A stretch of 64,000 nucleotides of DNA, taken from positions 11,676 through 75,675 of the forward strand of contig NZ_JBHKFI010000022.1 of assembly GCF_042263505.1 (NCBI RefSeq), read 5' to 3'. The notes under the pieces are model-generated. The model saw only the letters and a list, made by a program, of their open reading frames with translations, made no database searches and was not told the DNA's origin. The DNA is from Bacillus_BE sp042263505 (GTDB taxonomy: Bacteria; Bacillota; Bacilli; Bacillales; Cytobacillaceae). A program made the position numbers and the translations under genes. Of this stretch, positions 26,474 through 35,400 are shown one piece after another. The stretch's first letter is position 1; every line of letters begins with the position of its first letter.

Positions 26474-27097
26474 ATGTTGGAAAGAGATAAAGGTGCAACG
26501 ATTGATTTATTATTGCTGTTGCTTGTTGCTGGAGTATTTATTTGGTCTGCGATTCAACCGGCAGGATATTTGATATGGACAATGGAAGTACTACCTGCCG
26601 TTATTTTACTGATTTTTGCAATAGCTACATACAAAAGGTTTCGCCTTACCACACTTTCGTATATTATTATTGCAATTCTTGCGATTATTATGTTTATCGG
26701 CGGCCATTATACTTACTCAAAGGTCCCCCTTTTTAATTGGATAAAAGAACATTACGATCTTAAGCGGAACCACTATGATCGGTTTGGGCACGTTCTAAAA
26801 AGTTTGTTTGCGATTGTGATAAGAGAAATATTAATTCGTACTTCCCCACTAACGAATGGGAAATGGTTATTTACGGCCACTTTAAGTATGACTCTTGCTC
26901 TTTCTGCCTTATATGAAATTAGTGAATGGCTATTCTCCGTGATAACAAAGAGTGGAAAGACTTCTAAAGATTTTTTAGGAATGCAGGGCGATATCTGGGA
27001 TTCACAGTGGGATATGCTGCTGGCATTCATTGGTTCAATACTTACACTTCTCATTTTTTCAAAACTGCATAATAGGCAGCTAAGAAAAAAGATGTAA
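26474..27097 (+). CDS. DUF2238 membrane protein, YjdF-like
   Basis: A 207-residue integral membrane protein behind ACAGGAG with five or six helices. The family motif is NHYDRFGHVLKSLFAIVIRE near residue 99, followed by YEISEWLF and LGMQGDIWDSQWDM. These residues are conserved in DUF2238 (YjdF of B. subtilis and E. coli) and suggest an intramembrane polar site. The function is not known. A strong terminator follows about 105 bp after the stop. Confidence 0.85.
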   Translation: MLERDKGATIDLLLLLLVAGVFIWSAIQPAGYLIWTMEVLPAVILLIFAIATYKRFRLTTLSYIIIAILAIIMFIGGHYTYSKVPLFNWIKEHYDLKRNHYDRFGHVLKSLFAIVIREILIRTSPLTNGKWLFTATLSMTLALSALYEISEWLFSVITKSGKTSKDFLGMQGDIWDSQWDMLLAFIGSILTLLIFSKLHNRQLRKKM

Positions 27098-27202
27098 GAG
27101 TCGATATTGGATATATATTATATTAACTTGTATCCATGGTCACCAAGTTTTTTCATACAGAGGAATTTTGTTTACTGGGTTCACCGTTCATATTCTAATA
27201 AG

Positions 27203-27243
27203 GAAAAGGCTGACTTTTTTTAAGTCCGCCTTTTCTTTTTTTC
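27203..27243 (+). terminator. Rho-independent terminator after the YjdF-like gene
   Basis: GAAAAGGCTGAC pairs with GTCCGCCTTTTC (one mismatch) and ends in TTTTTTTTTC. Confidence 0.85.
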
Positions 27244-27261
27244 AAAGTATAAGAAGACAAC

Positions 27262-27400
27262 ATTGATTACATTGACATTCCCATTTAAAGGTTACGTAGT
27301 ATAGACGCGAAACTATAATAGAAATCGGAAGAGCAAAAATAACGAGATCAACAAATGTATCTTCAGATAGACTGCGGCGTTTGCTTTCACGCATGGCGAG
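27262..27400 (-). pseudogene. Fragment of prolipoprotein diacylglyceryl transferase (lgt-like)
   Basis: On the minus strand from 27394 the frame reads MRESKRRSLSEDTFVDLVIF then ALPISIIVSRLYYVTFKWE, the membrane helix of Lgt with the conserved RLYYV segment. The N-terminal region and everything after this helix are missing. It is a lone internal piece of a second lgt copy. The rest of the 27.1-27.9 kb interval, including the open frame 27518-27853, shows nothing recognisable. Confidence 0.6.
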
Positions 27401-27931
27401 TCATAGTCCAAAAAGTTTTATCATCGTGTCTGCTACTTAGATTTCCAAAGTTAAGACCGCCTATCTCGTATAATTTTTTTTAGTGGCGCATATCGCGATC
27501 CGATAAATATTTTTCCAGTGGAAACGGTGCAGGTAATAAATTCATTTCATCCAGTTTTTTCAGGAAGTCGCGCTTACCAATTATTGTATTCCGGGCAAGA
27601 AAAACATAAAGATAATTCCCTTTTTTATGCAAAAAAGAGAATTATCGATTTTGAAGTGAGAATTGCAAATTTTCCTAAGGAAATTTCGAGGTGGGAAATG
27701 AGGGAAATGGTGGAAATTATAGTTTTGCGGTTATGGGCCTATTTTTATCTATTTGAAAGGGAAAGCTTCCTCACCCCAACCAGAAATTTAATAGGGAGCC
27801 ATCCTATTAAAAAAGCCAGCAAATCATTGCTGACTTCATCTATCTGCATATAAATTAAAGCCTCGTTCATTTGAAATCTTGAGCTCGTAAACAATATCCT
27901 AAAAAGGAAATATATTATTTAATTAATGGGA

Positions 27932-28222
27932 TTAAATCCATCTTTTTCTATGAAGTTGCTCAGAAAAATTAAATGACTTGGGCCTACTGTCATAATAATT
28001 AATATTTCTCTTTTTATTTCTATCTCTTTCAATTAAATTGTCAAGTTTTCGTATGGCCTTTTCCAATTCTAACTCAGTCAAATCTCCTTTTGCAAATAAA
28101 CTACATAGCATCCCGTACGCAATGGCTTTTGTATCGATTTCTATTTTAAGATTTAAGTCAACATCGGAATTTCCACTGTGATTAACCGTTGAACGAAGTT
28201 TGTTTTCTACAGGTTTCTCCAT
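27932..28222 (-). CDS. Small hypothetical protein with VNHSGN motif
   Basis: A 96-residue polar protein behind AGGAAGAG. Its N-terminal third contains STVNHSGNSDVDLNLKIEID, which matches ASVNNSGNAKLDFDLDIRVD in the neighbouring acidic protein at 28399-28734. The rest is helical and basic near the end (IERDRNKKRN). The shared segment suggests a related pair, perhaps spore or surface associated. I do not recognise the family. Confidence 0.6.
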   Translation of the reverse strand: MEKPVENKLRSTVNHSGNSDVDLNLKIEIDTKAIAYGMLCSLFAKGDLTELELEKAIRKLDNLIERDRNKKRNINYYDSRPKSFNFSEQLHRKRWI

Positions 28223-28246
28223 TTGAACTCTTCCTTCTATTTCTAC

Positions 28247-28380
28247 ATTAAGGGGGCTGTCCAGAAAGTCGTATTTTCGACTTTTGGATGCCCCTTTTCA
28301 TGTTTCAGAACCTTGATATATCAGCATTCTTGATTACTACAGTTTAGAGGAATTCCACTTTTCGGACAGCCCCTTAGCCC
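28247..28380. mobile_element. MITE-like insertion with IS1182-type ends
   Basis: Inverted ends AAGGGGGCTGTCCAGAAAGT (28250) and ACTTTTCGGACAGCCCCTT (28356) bracket about 125 bp with no coding frame. GGGGCTGTCC ends with AAAGT are typical of IS1182-like elements and their deletion derivatives. It separates two related small genes. Confidence 0.6.
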
Positions 28381-28398
28381 AAAATAGGGAGGTTGATT

Positions 28399-28734
28399 TT
28401 AAAAATCGATTTCTTGATCTTGATCTTGATCTTGATCTTGTTCCTGATCGGAATCAGCTTCAGATCTGGCACGTACCCTTGCTCTTGAGTCACTATCTAC
28501 TCTGATATCCAAATCAAAATCTAACTTTGCGTTTCCACTGTTATTGACACTAGCTCTTGCAATGTTTGTGTTTTTGTCCTTCACTGCAACATCCGTTTCA
28601 TTCTCTGCCTCACTGTCTGCTCTAGCTTCTGCTTCTAGATCATTGTCAATTTCAACGTCAACATTTTTGTTTGAATCCTTTCTGCGCCTTTTTTTTCCTC
28701 CAAAAATTTCCTCATTTCTCCATACTTTGCTCAT
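28399..28734 (-). CDS. Acidic low-complexity hypothetical protein
   Basis: A 111-residue protein. After a basic start (GGKKRRRKDSNKN) come long Asp/Glu-rich stretches, the shared motif ASVNNSGNAKLDFDLDIRVD, alternating Arg-Ala-Ser residues and a final QDQDQDQDQ run encoded by a tandem CTTGAT hexamer-type DNA repeat. It has no membrane segment. Composition suggests a disordered, ion- or polycation-binding protein such as a spore or surface component. The repeat number near the stop may vary between strains. Confidence 0.6.
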   Translation of the reverse strand: MSKVWRNEEIFGGKKRRRKDSNKNVDVEIDNDLEAEARADSEAENETDVAVKDKNTNIARASVNNSGNAKLDFDLDIRVDSDSRARVRARSEADSDQEQDQDQDQDQEIDF

Positions 28735-29029
28735 TGATCATATCACTCCTTTGGGTTTTCATACTTTAATATATTCCGTTATTCACTTTATGTTTGGACA
28801 AGAGTCTAAAATATTCTAGACAAGTATCTATTTTTTATAAATGAAGTTTAATTAAGGTTATATCCTTCTAAATGTGGGGCAAAGGAGAAGTTGTTTTACT
28901 TGCCCTCTTCCATTCGTACAATAAAAATAGGTTTTGGCAAACAAGGAGTTGAATAAGAGTTCTTCTAAAACAAAGGGTGTTTAAAAGGAAGATTCAGCTG
29001 TCAGAACAGGCAGCTTTTCTTATTGTATG
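28735..29029. other. Intergenic stretch with no gene
   Basis: Contains the ribosome binding site and upstream region of the acidic protein gene on the minus strand, and a weak hairpin near 28995-29022 (CAGCTGTCAGAACAGGCAGC, then TTTTCTT). I see no coding frame. Confidence 0.5.
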
Positions 29030-29190
29030 AACGGGCAGGTGTGCGGCCGAGCATAGGTCGTACCATATAGCGGGTGGGATTCCCGTAGAGTAAGAACTAG
29101 CCATTCGCTCGTAGCGAGGAGTCTTGGAGGGCTAAAGGTAACTTTAGTCTTTAAGCGTAGACAGTTAGGTGACGGGCCGTGAAGAACCGT
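29030..29190 (+). ncRNA. Group II intron fragment (domain I region)
   Basis: The run AGCGGGTGGGATTCCCG (29069), GAGTAAG, CTCGTAGCGAG (29109) and GGCTAAAGGTAACTTTAG (29130) follows the order and wording of the 5' part of bacterial group II introns. No reverse transcriptase gene or domain V follows within the next kilobase. It is a truncated, non-functional copy. A half copy of the dispersed hairpin repeat (GAAGAACCGTCCACTAGCTT) abuts it at 29180. Confidence 0.6.
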
Positions 29191-29717
29191 CCACTAGCTT
29201 CTTCCTGAAAGGACCAATTAGTTCTATGTTCTCCGCGACTTCTGATGGTTCAACTTCTTATTAATTAGGTTAAGAAGGTTATACTTTACTTATCTGTCAG
29301 GTATCTTGGGTAAGAATGTAATCTATTTTCCTATATCTGCTTTATTTACTCTGAATCACCTTTGGCAAAAAACTTCTAAACTCTCTGTATTTGATCATGC
29401 AAATAGAGCCACTCCAATCACGAAATCTTAGGCCACTTCATTTCCAGTTAGAACACGTCTTGATTTGGAGTGATAGGTATGATAGGTTCGTTTCCTACTT
29501 GAAACACCTTTGTATATCGCCTTTCAAGCAAAATTAAACCTCTAGGGGCCATGTGTAAATACATTCCATGTTTTCCAGTATCAAATTGCGAAGGGGCTCA
29601 AAATGTAGTTAGCAAAAACACTCATTCAATGATTAACTAGTCTTTTATGAAGATCGTGTCACAGATTAGATATTTACCGTTTCCCCATATATTTACACTC
29701 ATACTGGATACACCAAT
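29191..29717. other. Decayed stretch with an unrecognised coding remnant
   Basis: On the minus strand about 29454-29590 stays open and reads FDTGKHGMYLHMAPRGLILL then ERRYTKVFQVGNEPIIPITP, ending QDVF. The residue pattern looks like a real protein tail, but I do not recognise it and it has no start. The rest shows no gene. Confidence 0.35.
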
Positions 29718-29751
29718 AAAAAATAGTAGGTTAATCTTACCTACTATTTTT
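29718..29751. terminator. Bidirectional terminator
   Basis: AAAAATAGTAGGT and ACCTACTATTTTT form a perfect 13-bp stem with a 7-nt loop, with T runs on both strands. It serves the small membrane gene on the minus strand. Confidence 0.8.
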
Positions 29752-29781
29752 ACTCCGTTACAATTATTTACTTATTCTTAA

Positions 29782-30069
29782 TTATTCAAAATAAGAAATA
29801 CTATTTAAAAATATTAAAGCCACCATTGGAAGTCCTGTAATTAATAAAATTAACCACAAAAGAACGCTTAATAATTCTCCTTTATATTTTTTAGAATATA
29901 TGAAGGTTAATACTATCGAGATAATAAAAAATAAAATAACAATTATTAAAAGTAAGATTGTATTGATAAAGTCAAAAATATATAAATTAAAATAAAACTC
30001 ACTTCCAAACAAAAAATTATATACAGCATCACATAATAAAATTAATATAATATGTATATTTTTATTCAT
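29782..30069 (-). CDS. Small hypothetical membrane protein
   Basis: A 95-residue protein; ATG 30069 is favoured because GAGGAG lies 10 bp before it. It has three strongly hydrophobic helices (residues about 5-22, 33-57, 70-90) with a short basic loop KKYKGE. It is AT-rich, below the window average, and monocistronic with its own terminator. No family recognised. Confidence 0.55.
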   Translation of the reverse strand: MNKNIHIILILLCDAVYNFLFGSEFYFNLYIFDFINTILLLIIVILFFIISIVLTFIYSKKYKGELLSVLLWLILLITGLPMVALIFLNSISYFE

Positions 30070-30651
30070 TCTTTCGTTACTCCTCAATACAATTTTTAGA
30101 GATTAAGTTATGCTCCTTAGTTTCGTATTGTTGTGTTAGCATAACCTTCAACAATAAAGTTTAAAGATTTTCTAATTGCCAAGTTTTGATATTGAAAAAC
30201 CCCTTGGAACTTAAAGAGATATTGTATCCTGATTCACTGTGTTTCTCCCGTTGCTCTTGATATCAACAAATCCATGATATCTTTGTTTTGGATACTTTGT
30301 GTTCGAATAATGATATATGGAGTACGTTTGAAACAATATTTAAAGGTACTCTCAAAGCAAACGTACTTCCCGGCTCAAGTGTTTTTTCAATAATAATTTA
30401 ATCCACTGTATAACCTTTTTTAGGAAAGACTTCATATATTGGAGTTTTTTCCATGTCTTCAGAAACATGTATGCCTTATAGATGAAAACGTAACACAGTT
30501 GTATGAATTTTACAATAAATTTGGAAGAACCGTCTCCTAGCTTCAAATTTGGAAAAAATAATAAGCTATTATTGTTCCTATTTTTGCATATATAATATGG
30601 TTAACACGGATTTTATACATTCCAGGTAATTTGAATAGAAAGAGGAAATGG
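30070..30651. other. Intergenic stretch with a repeat half copy
   Basis: Around 30519-30545 lies GGAAGAACCGTCTCCTAGCTTC, one arm of the dispersed hairpin repeat. The open frame 30352-30546 on the minus strand has no ribosome binding site or recognisable product. Nothing else is visible. Confidence 0.5.
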
Positions 30652-31671
30652 ATGAAGAAAATTATCAGTAGTTTCATTGTATTATCAGTATTGCTCGCTA
30701 GTTTTCCTGCCTATTTTGAAGCAGGGAGCATGTCTTCTTTTGAGACAGATCTTCAAAACTATCTAAAGGATGTAAGTCAAAAGCGGGGATTTAAGGTAAC
30801 GAAGGATGATATTGAAGTAGCCCTTTTCATGAGGGGTGAAAAAGAATTAAAGGATTTTGCTAGTATGCAGGAATTATCTGATTATTTAGGACCTGTTATA
30901 GTATCTGATTATAGTAATCTGAACGATACATTGATCTCATATAACATGACTTTGGAAGATCTCCAAGGGTTGATGGATAAAAATGATGAAGTGATGGAAG
31001 ATTACATCTATATCAAAGATCTAGAAGATACGATCGATTTTTATAATACCGCTCCTGTTGAAATGGAAGAGGAGTTTTTTGATCTTCTTCTCGGTACTTT
31101 GGAAAGTGAACTTGATTTTAGTAAAGATGAACAAGAACGTGTCAAAAAGCATCTTGAAGGCTTGGAGGAGGAACTTTCTTCTGAAGAAACACTTAATCAG
31201 TTAACTAGAATATCAGAGGAAATGCAAAATATAAGTGATTTCGATACGATCGATGAATTAACACCAGAAACAACAGCAAAAATAATGTCTTTGTTTAATG
31301 AAATGCTTTCTATCTTTGAATTGAAATTGGATTTTACCTTGATTAAAGGAAAAAAGGAAGAAAAAATATCAATAGTAGATCTAATGTATATGACTGAGCT
31401 CGTTAATGCGAGTGTGAAGATAGATGTATATAACCTAAAAGGGGATTTCCTGGCTGATATCATTCTGAAGGGCGATACAGTTGATTCCGAAATTATTAAA
31501 GATATTGGCAAGGACATTGACCATACAACCGTGAAAATCAATGAAGTGAAGACGGAAAACGGAGGGAAACTTCCAGATACGGCAGGAAATTATTTTACAA
31601 AAATGATGTTCGGATTGATTTTAATGATAATCTCTCTATTTGCAATTAGATATGTGAGACGAGCTTCATGA
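30652..31671 (+). CDS. Processed acidic surface protein with LPDTA sorting signal
   Basis: A 339-residue exported protein. ATG 30652 follows AAAGAGG and gives a signal peptide (KKIISSFIVLSVLLASFPAY). The mature part is very acidic and helical. The C-terminus has GGKLPDTAG (LPDTA at about 307-311), a hydrophobic helix and a basic end, a sortase signal of the LPXTA type. It matches the layout of processed acidic surface proteins, which always accompany a class D sortase. The sortase gene overlaps it by 4 bp. It is anchored to the cell wall; its role is not known. Confidence 0.85.
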   Translation: MKKIISSFIVLSVLLASFPAYFEAGSMSSFETDLQNYLKDVSQKRGFKVTKDDIEVALFMRGEKELKDFASMQELSDYLGPVIVSDYSNLNDTLISYNMTLEDLQGLMDKNDEVMEDYIYIKDLEDTIDFYNTAPVEMEEEFFDLLLGTLESELDFSKDEQERVKKHLEGLEEELSSEETLNQLTRISEEMQNISDFDTIDELTPETTAKIMSLFNEMLSIFELKLDFTLIKGKKEEKISIVDLMYMTELVNASVKIDVYNLKGDFLADIILKGDTVDSEIIKDIGKDIDHTTVKINEVKTENGGKLPDTAGNYFTKMMFGLILMIISLFAIRYVRRAS

Positions 31672-32252
31672 AAAAAAGGAAAATCTGGATTGTAGTCATT
31701 GCCATTTCTTTGATTGCAGGATTAGGGTTTTGGTTTACTACCACTAATGCTTATAAGCTTGCAAAGGGCTACTATCTTTATAAAACCAATAAAGTAATTG
31801 TGTCTCATAAAAAGGTGGAGACAGACAAGCTTTACCCAACGAGGCCAAAAATAGGGGATGAAATAGGACAACTAGAAATTCCAAAGTTAAAGTCCACTCT
31901 TCCTATTTATCATGGTTCGGATGAGGATGAACTGGAAAAGGGTGTCGGTCATTATGCGAAAAGTGTGCTTCCAGGTGAAAATGACAACACGGTCCTTTCG
32001 GGACATCGAGATACTGTTTTTCGCAGGCTTGGGGAGATAAAAATAGGAGACCAGTTGATTATTCAAACATCTGCGGGAAAATTCACTTACAAGGTGAAAA
32101 AGACGAAGATTGTTGACAAAAATGATCGAACAATTATCGTCCCTAAGCCAAGAGCTACGCTTACAGTATCCACCTGTTATCCTTTCAACTATATCGGTTC
32201 AGCACCTAAAAGATATATTTTGATTGCAAACCTCATAAAATCGGAGACATGA
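31668..32252 (+). CDS. Class D sortase
   Basis: A 194-residue membrane-anchored transpeptidase with an N-terminal helix and extracellular catalytic domain. The triad is visible: His in LSGHRDT, Cys in TVSTCYPF and Arg in APKRYIL. It starts at ATGA within the stop of the substrate gene, so the two are made together. It should cut the LPDTA motif between Thr and Ala and link the acidic protein to peptidoglycan. Its stop codon lies at the first bases of a dispersed hairpin repeat. Confidence 0.9.
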   Translation: MKKRKIWIVVIAISLIAGLGFWFTTTNAYKLAKGYYLYKTNKVIVSHKKVETDKLYPTRPKIGDEIGQLEIPKLKSTLPIYHGSDEDELEKGVGHYAKSVLPGENDNTVLSGHRDTVFRRLGEIKIGDQLIIQTSAGKFTYKVKKTKIVDKNDRTIIVPKPRATLTVSTCYPFNYIGSAPKRYILIANLIKSET

Positions 32253-32320
32253 AGCTGGGGACGGTTCTCTGCTTCCTTTTTGTTTGGATGGAAGCAAAGA
32301 ACCGTCCCCATAGCTTCTTT
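32250..32320. repeat. Dispersed hairpin repeat acting as a bidirectional terminator
   Basis: GAAGCTGGGGACGGTTCTCT and GCTTCCTTTT (32251-32280) pair with GGAAGCAAAGAACCGTCCCC and TAGCTTCTTT (32290-32319). It is the best preserved copy in the window and lies between convergent genes, touching both stop codons. Confidence 0.85.
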
Positions 32321-33284
32321 AAATTTTAATCAATACTTTCCCTTCATAATTTCGGCTTTCGATTAGTTTATGAGCTTCTGCCGCATCCTTTAAATTAAAT
32401 ATTTGAGCAATGGAAATAGAAATTTTTTTCGAAGCGAATAGCTCCAAGACTTTTTCTGCAACAGGTGCTAATCGTTCAGGATCCTGTTTTCGAGTTGTTC
32501 CTAAGCTAAAACCCTTTATATTCCTACAACTGCTATGAACATCGCTTGTTTTAAATGTACCGGCATTACCACTACTATTGCCAAATTGTACAAGGGTCCC
32601 ATATAAAGCCAGACACTCCAAGCTCTTACTGGTGACTTCACCTGCAACCGAGTCAAAGCTAATATTAGCTCCTTTATTATTTGTTTGCATTAATACTTCC
32701 TCGGTAAAAGTATCATAAGTACAAACAATATCTGCTCCTAATTTTCTAACATAATCTGCTTTATTTAGGCTTCCAACTGTGCCTATAATTTTTTGAACAC
32801 CAGCTAATTTTGCCAATTGTACAAGCATCGAACCTACGCCACCAGCTGCACTGTGTATAACAATAGTATCTCTTCTTTGTACTTGTCCAATTTCATATAG
32901 TAGGATATAAGATAAAATAGATACTGTCGGCATTGTTGCAGCCTGTTCAAATGAAAGATTATCTGGAATTTTAAAAACCAATTTCTCATTGGCAACTACA
33001 TATTCTGCATATGAGCCATTTTTAGGAAAAGCTATTACCCGTTCTCCTTTTGAAAAGGTTGAATTAGGGGAAGTTTTTTCTATTGTTCCTGCTACATCCA
33101 ATCCAAGGATTAAAGGAAAATTTCCTTTTCCTTTATTACCTAAACGTGTTTTAATATCAGCATAATTCACACTCGTATAAGATCCCTTTATTAAAACTTC
33201 ATGTTCTCCTATTTTGGGCATTTCAATATCCGTATATGAAAGTACATCGGTTCCACCATATTCATTTTGAATAACAGCCTTCAT
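32319..33284 (-). CDS. Zinc-independent quinone-oxidoreductase-like MDR protein
   Basis: A 321-residue NADPH-dependent oxidoreductase behind GGAGGATAAAG. It has the GroES-like start (MKAVIQNEYGGTDVLSYTDI), YADIKTRLG, and the Rossmann motif VIHSAAGGVGSMLVQLAKLA near residue 140. The zinc-binding cysteines and histidines of classical alcohol dehydrogenases are absent, which places it with the quinone reductases (Qor). It reduces quinones or enones in the cytosol. It has no operon partner. Confidence 0.9.
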   Translation of the reverse strand: MKAVIQNEYGGTDVLSYTDIEMPKIGEHEVLIKGSYTSVNYADIKTRLGNKGKGNFPLILGLDVAGTIEKTSPNSTFSKGERVIAFPKNGSYAEYVVANEKLVFKIPDNLSFEQAATMPTVSILSYILLYEIGQVQRRDTIVIHSAAGGVGSMLVQLAKLAGVQKIIGTVGSLNKADYVRKLGADIVCTYDTFTEEVLMQTNNKGANISFDSVAGEVTSKSLECLALYGTLVQFGNSSGNAGTFKTSDVHSSCRNIKGFSLGTTRKQDPERLAPVAEKVLELFASKKISISIAQIFNLKDAAEAHKLIESRNYEGKVLIKI

Positions 33285-33417
33285 TTCTTTATCCTCCTTT
33301 AAACCTTTTTTACATTTTACTATAAAGTGAACCGTCCCCTTGCATTAATTTTTCTGTTGTATCAAATGGAAAAATTTTATAAAATTTTTTTATACGGATT
33401 AAAAGGATGGGGAAACA

Positions 33418-33686
33418 TGAAAAATTATTTTGGGGCTATATCACTTATCATTATCATATTAATGGTAGGGCTTTTTTTCGGTTATATCACTTCAGTAACT
33501 ACAATAGGTGTCACGACTTTTCGGATATTAATGATATGTGGAGTTATTTTATCCCTGCTTTTTTCTTATCTTTGTGAAAAAGGAACAATGAGGAGAATAT
33601 CTTTAGGAATAAGCATATGTGTTGGTTTATTGTATCTAATAGGGATTGAATTGATGAGGGTTGTCTTTCAAGAAAATGGGTTTTAA
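33418..33686 (+). CDS. Small hypothetical membrane protein (duplicated)
   Basis: An 89-residue protein; ATG 33418 follows AAGGATGGGG. Three hydrophobic helices, the first with GLFFGYITSVTTIGVTTF after it, a short basic loop CEKGTMRR and a C-terminal helix ending MRVVFQENGF. A copy with about 90% identity is at 43617-43886. Both stand upstream of toxin-related remnants, so an immunity function is possible, but the family is not one I recognise. Confidence 0.6.
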
Positions 33687-33816
33687 CAAGAGAGTGCAGG
33701 AAAGGCTGCTTAGAAAAACAATTTAAATTTTGGCCGCTTTTATATGACACATATAGAAAAGTGGAAAAATGGTGGAACAGGATGTTCCGTCCTGTGTCCC
33801 TTCAAGGGGATATTCG

Positions 33817-34029
33817 ATGTTAAAAGAAAACGTATCACTTGTAGGTGCAATATGTATTTTGATTATTACCATTGTGAATTTTTCAACGGACAATCAAATG
33901 ATAACAGGGATAGTTGGAGGAAGTTTATTTATTTTTGTTTTGATTTTAAAAGTTAAATCTAGAAGAAAGGAAGGTTACTCGGCACATTCTAATAGGGGAA
34001 ATGTTAAAAGGAAAGGACACGGATCGTAA
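33817..34029 (+). CDS. Small hypothetical membrane protein
   Basis: A 70-residue protein from ATG 33817 behind AAGGGGA. It has two hydrophobic helices separated by STDNQMITG, then a basic tail (KVKSRRKEG) ending KRKGHGS. The corresponding copy near 44016 has AGG instead of ATG and internal deletions. It follows the other small membrane gene by 130 bp. Function unknown. Confidence 0.5.
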   Translation: MLKENVSLVGAICILIITIVNFSTDNQMITGIVGGSLFIFVLILKVKSRRKEGYSAHSNRGNVKRKGHGS

Positions 34030-34410
34030 ATTAGAAGATCTGCTTCTTTCTTTTGGCTGTATTAATCAAACGTTTGATTGAATTGTTTGGCTTTTGAAAT
34101 AGAAAATGTGAATTTAACAGAAAGAAGATAGTGGAATCATCTATTCGTTATTAGCGGATCGATGTTTTGAATATGGATTTTTATCATGAGATGGATTATG
34201 GGAAAGTGGAAGGGATTTAAGGATCTATCCAAAAATCAGCCTCCTTATGATTCTGGTTTAAATAAAGTGATTTTTATATTGGTGATTATTGCCACCAAAA
34301 TTAAAACCCAGGAATGTTGAAATAATAGCATTTTTGGGTTTTACTTTTTAACGATCCGATCTTCAAAAACTACTTTGTTGACGAAATATTCAAATTAGTG
34401 TAGAAATAAG
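34030..34410. other. Intergenic stretch with palindrome and hairpin
   Basis: ATCAAACGTTTGAT is at 34065-34078. A hairpin AAAACCCA...TGGGTTTT (about 34303-34344) could terminate transcription. No gene is evident. Confidence 0.45.
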
Positions 34411-34655
34411 ATGAAAAAGTGGGGATCTATAGCAATTACGATTAATTGTGGAGTGAGCATTGGTTTATACTTAGGAAATCTCCTTGTTCTAACTTACCTG
34501 CGATTGCTGCAGGTATTGGGGGTACAATTACAGGGGTGGGTATTAGTTTGGGAACAGAGCAACTACGCCTAAGTCGAAAGACCGTTATTGTTTCTGAAAT
34601 AGATAAAAGAACATGGATGAAAATTAAAAACTTATATGCAATTTCATTGTTGTAA
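34411..34655 (+). pseudogene. Small glycine-rich membrane protein, frameshifted
   Basis: ATG 34411 opens MKKWGSIAITINCGVSIGLY and LGN, then the reading continues in another frame as LPAIAAGIGGTITGVGISLG with a tail VSEIDKRTWMKIKNL. The shift lies between about 34470 and 34500. Joined, they give a plausible two-helix protein of about 80 residues. Either frame alone makes a poor product. I do not recognise the family. Confidence 0.4.
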
Positions 34656-34707
34656 TTTGTATTTATTAGCAGTATGCTTCAGTATATTTAAAATTGGGGG
34701 ATTATTT

Positions 34708-35400
34708 ATGAAAACTATTGGTCTTATTGGCGGAATGAGTTGGGAGTCATCACTAGAATATTATCGTATTATAAATGAAGAAGTGAAAAATAAATTGGGT
34801 GGTTTACATTCAGCCAAGTGTCTTTTATACAGTGTAGACTTTGAAGAAATAGAACGTTATCAGGCAGAAGGTAATTGGGAAAGTGCAGGTAAATTATTAG
34901 GAAATGTTGCTCGTTCTTTAGAACAAGCAGGAGCTGAAATTATCGTGATTTGTACAAATACAATGCATAAAGTAGTTGGATATATTGAAGAAAAAGTTAG
35001 TTTACCTATTTTACATATTGCTGATGCAACAGCCATGTAAATTCGAAACTTAGAAATGAGTAAAGTTGGGTTGCTTGGCACTAAATATACAATGGAGCAA
35101 GATTTTTATAAGTCACGAATAGAGTCATATGGTATTAAAGTTTTGATGCCAAATCAAGAGGATAGAAATATTATAAATAAAGTTATTTATGAAGAATTGT
35201 GTCTAGGAAAAATTCGTCATTCATCAAGGAACTATTACAAAAAGGTTATCAAGAATTTAGTAGATAATGGTGCGGAAGGAATTATATTAGGTTGCACAGA
35301 AATTGGATTATTAGTAAAACCAGAGGATTCAGATGTTCCGTTATTTGATACGACGGTAATTCACGCAATTGAATCAGTTAATAAAGCAATTGAGGGGTAA
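34708..35400 (+). pseudogene. Aspartate/glutamate racemase, split by a nonsense codon
   Basis: ATG 34708 follows GGGGG. The first part, residues 1-110, has IGLIGGMSWESSLEYY and the first catalytic Cys in ICTNTMHK. TAA at 35038-35040 interrupts the same frame, which then continues IRNLEMSKVGLLGTKYTM and holds the second catalytic Cys in LGCTEIGLL. One A-to-T change (AAA to TAA) explains the break. The intact protein would be a 230-residue RacX/AspR-like cofactor-independent racemase. Reinitiation at ATG 35056 would only give an inactive half. Confidence 0.85.

Larger units (their letters stand above)
33356..34151. repeat. Segmental duplication, copy 1
   Basis: About 796 bp closely matching 43556-44339, with start offset exactly 10,200 bp. 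It contains two small genes, an ATCAAACGTTTGAT palindrome (34065-34078) and flanking sequence. Differences are scattered substitutions and small deletions. After the shared end, copy 2 runs into an LXG remnant and this copy does not. Confidence 0.85.

Noticed and set aside
27518..27853. 111-codon open frame on the plus strand
   Set aside because: No start signal or family; it lies among repeats and a decayed lgt piece.
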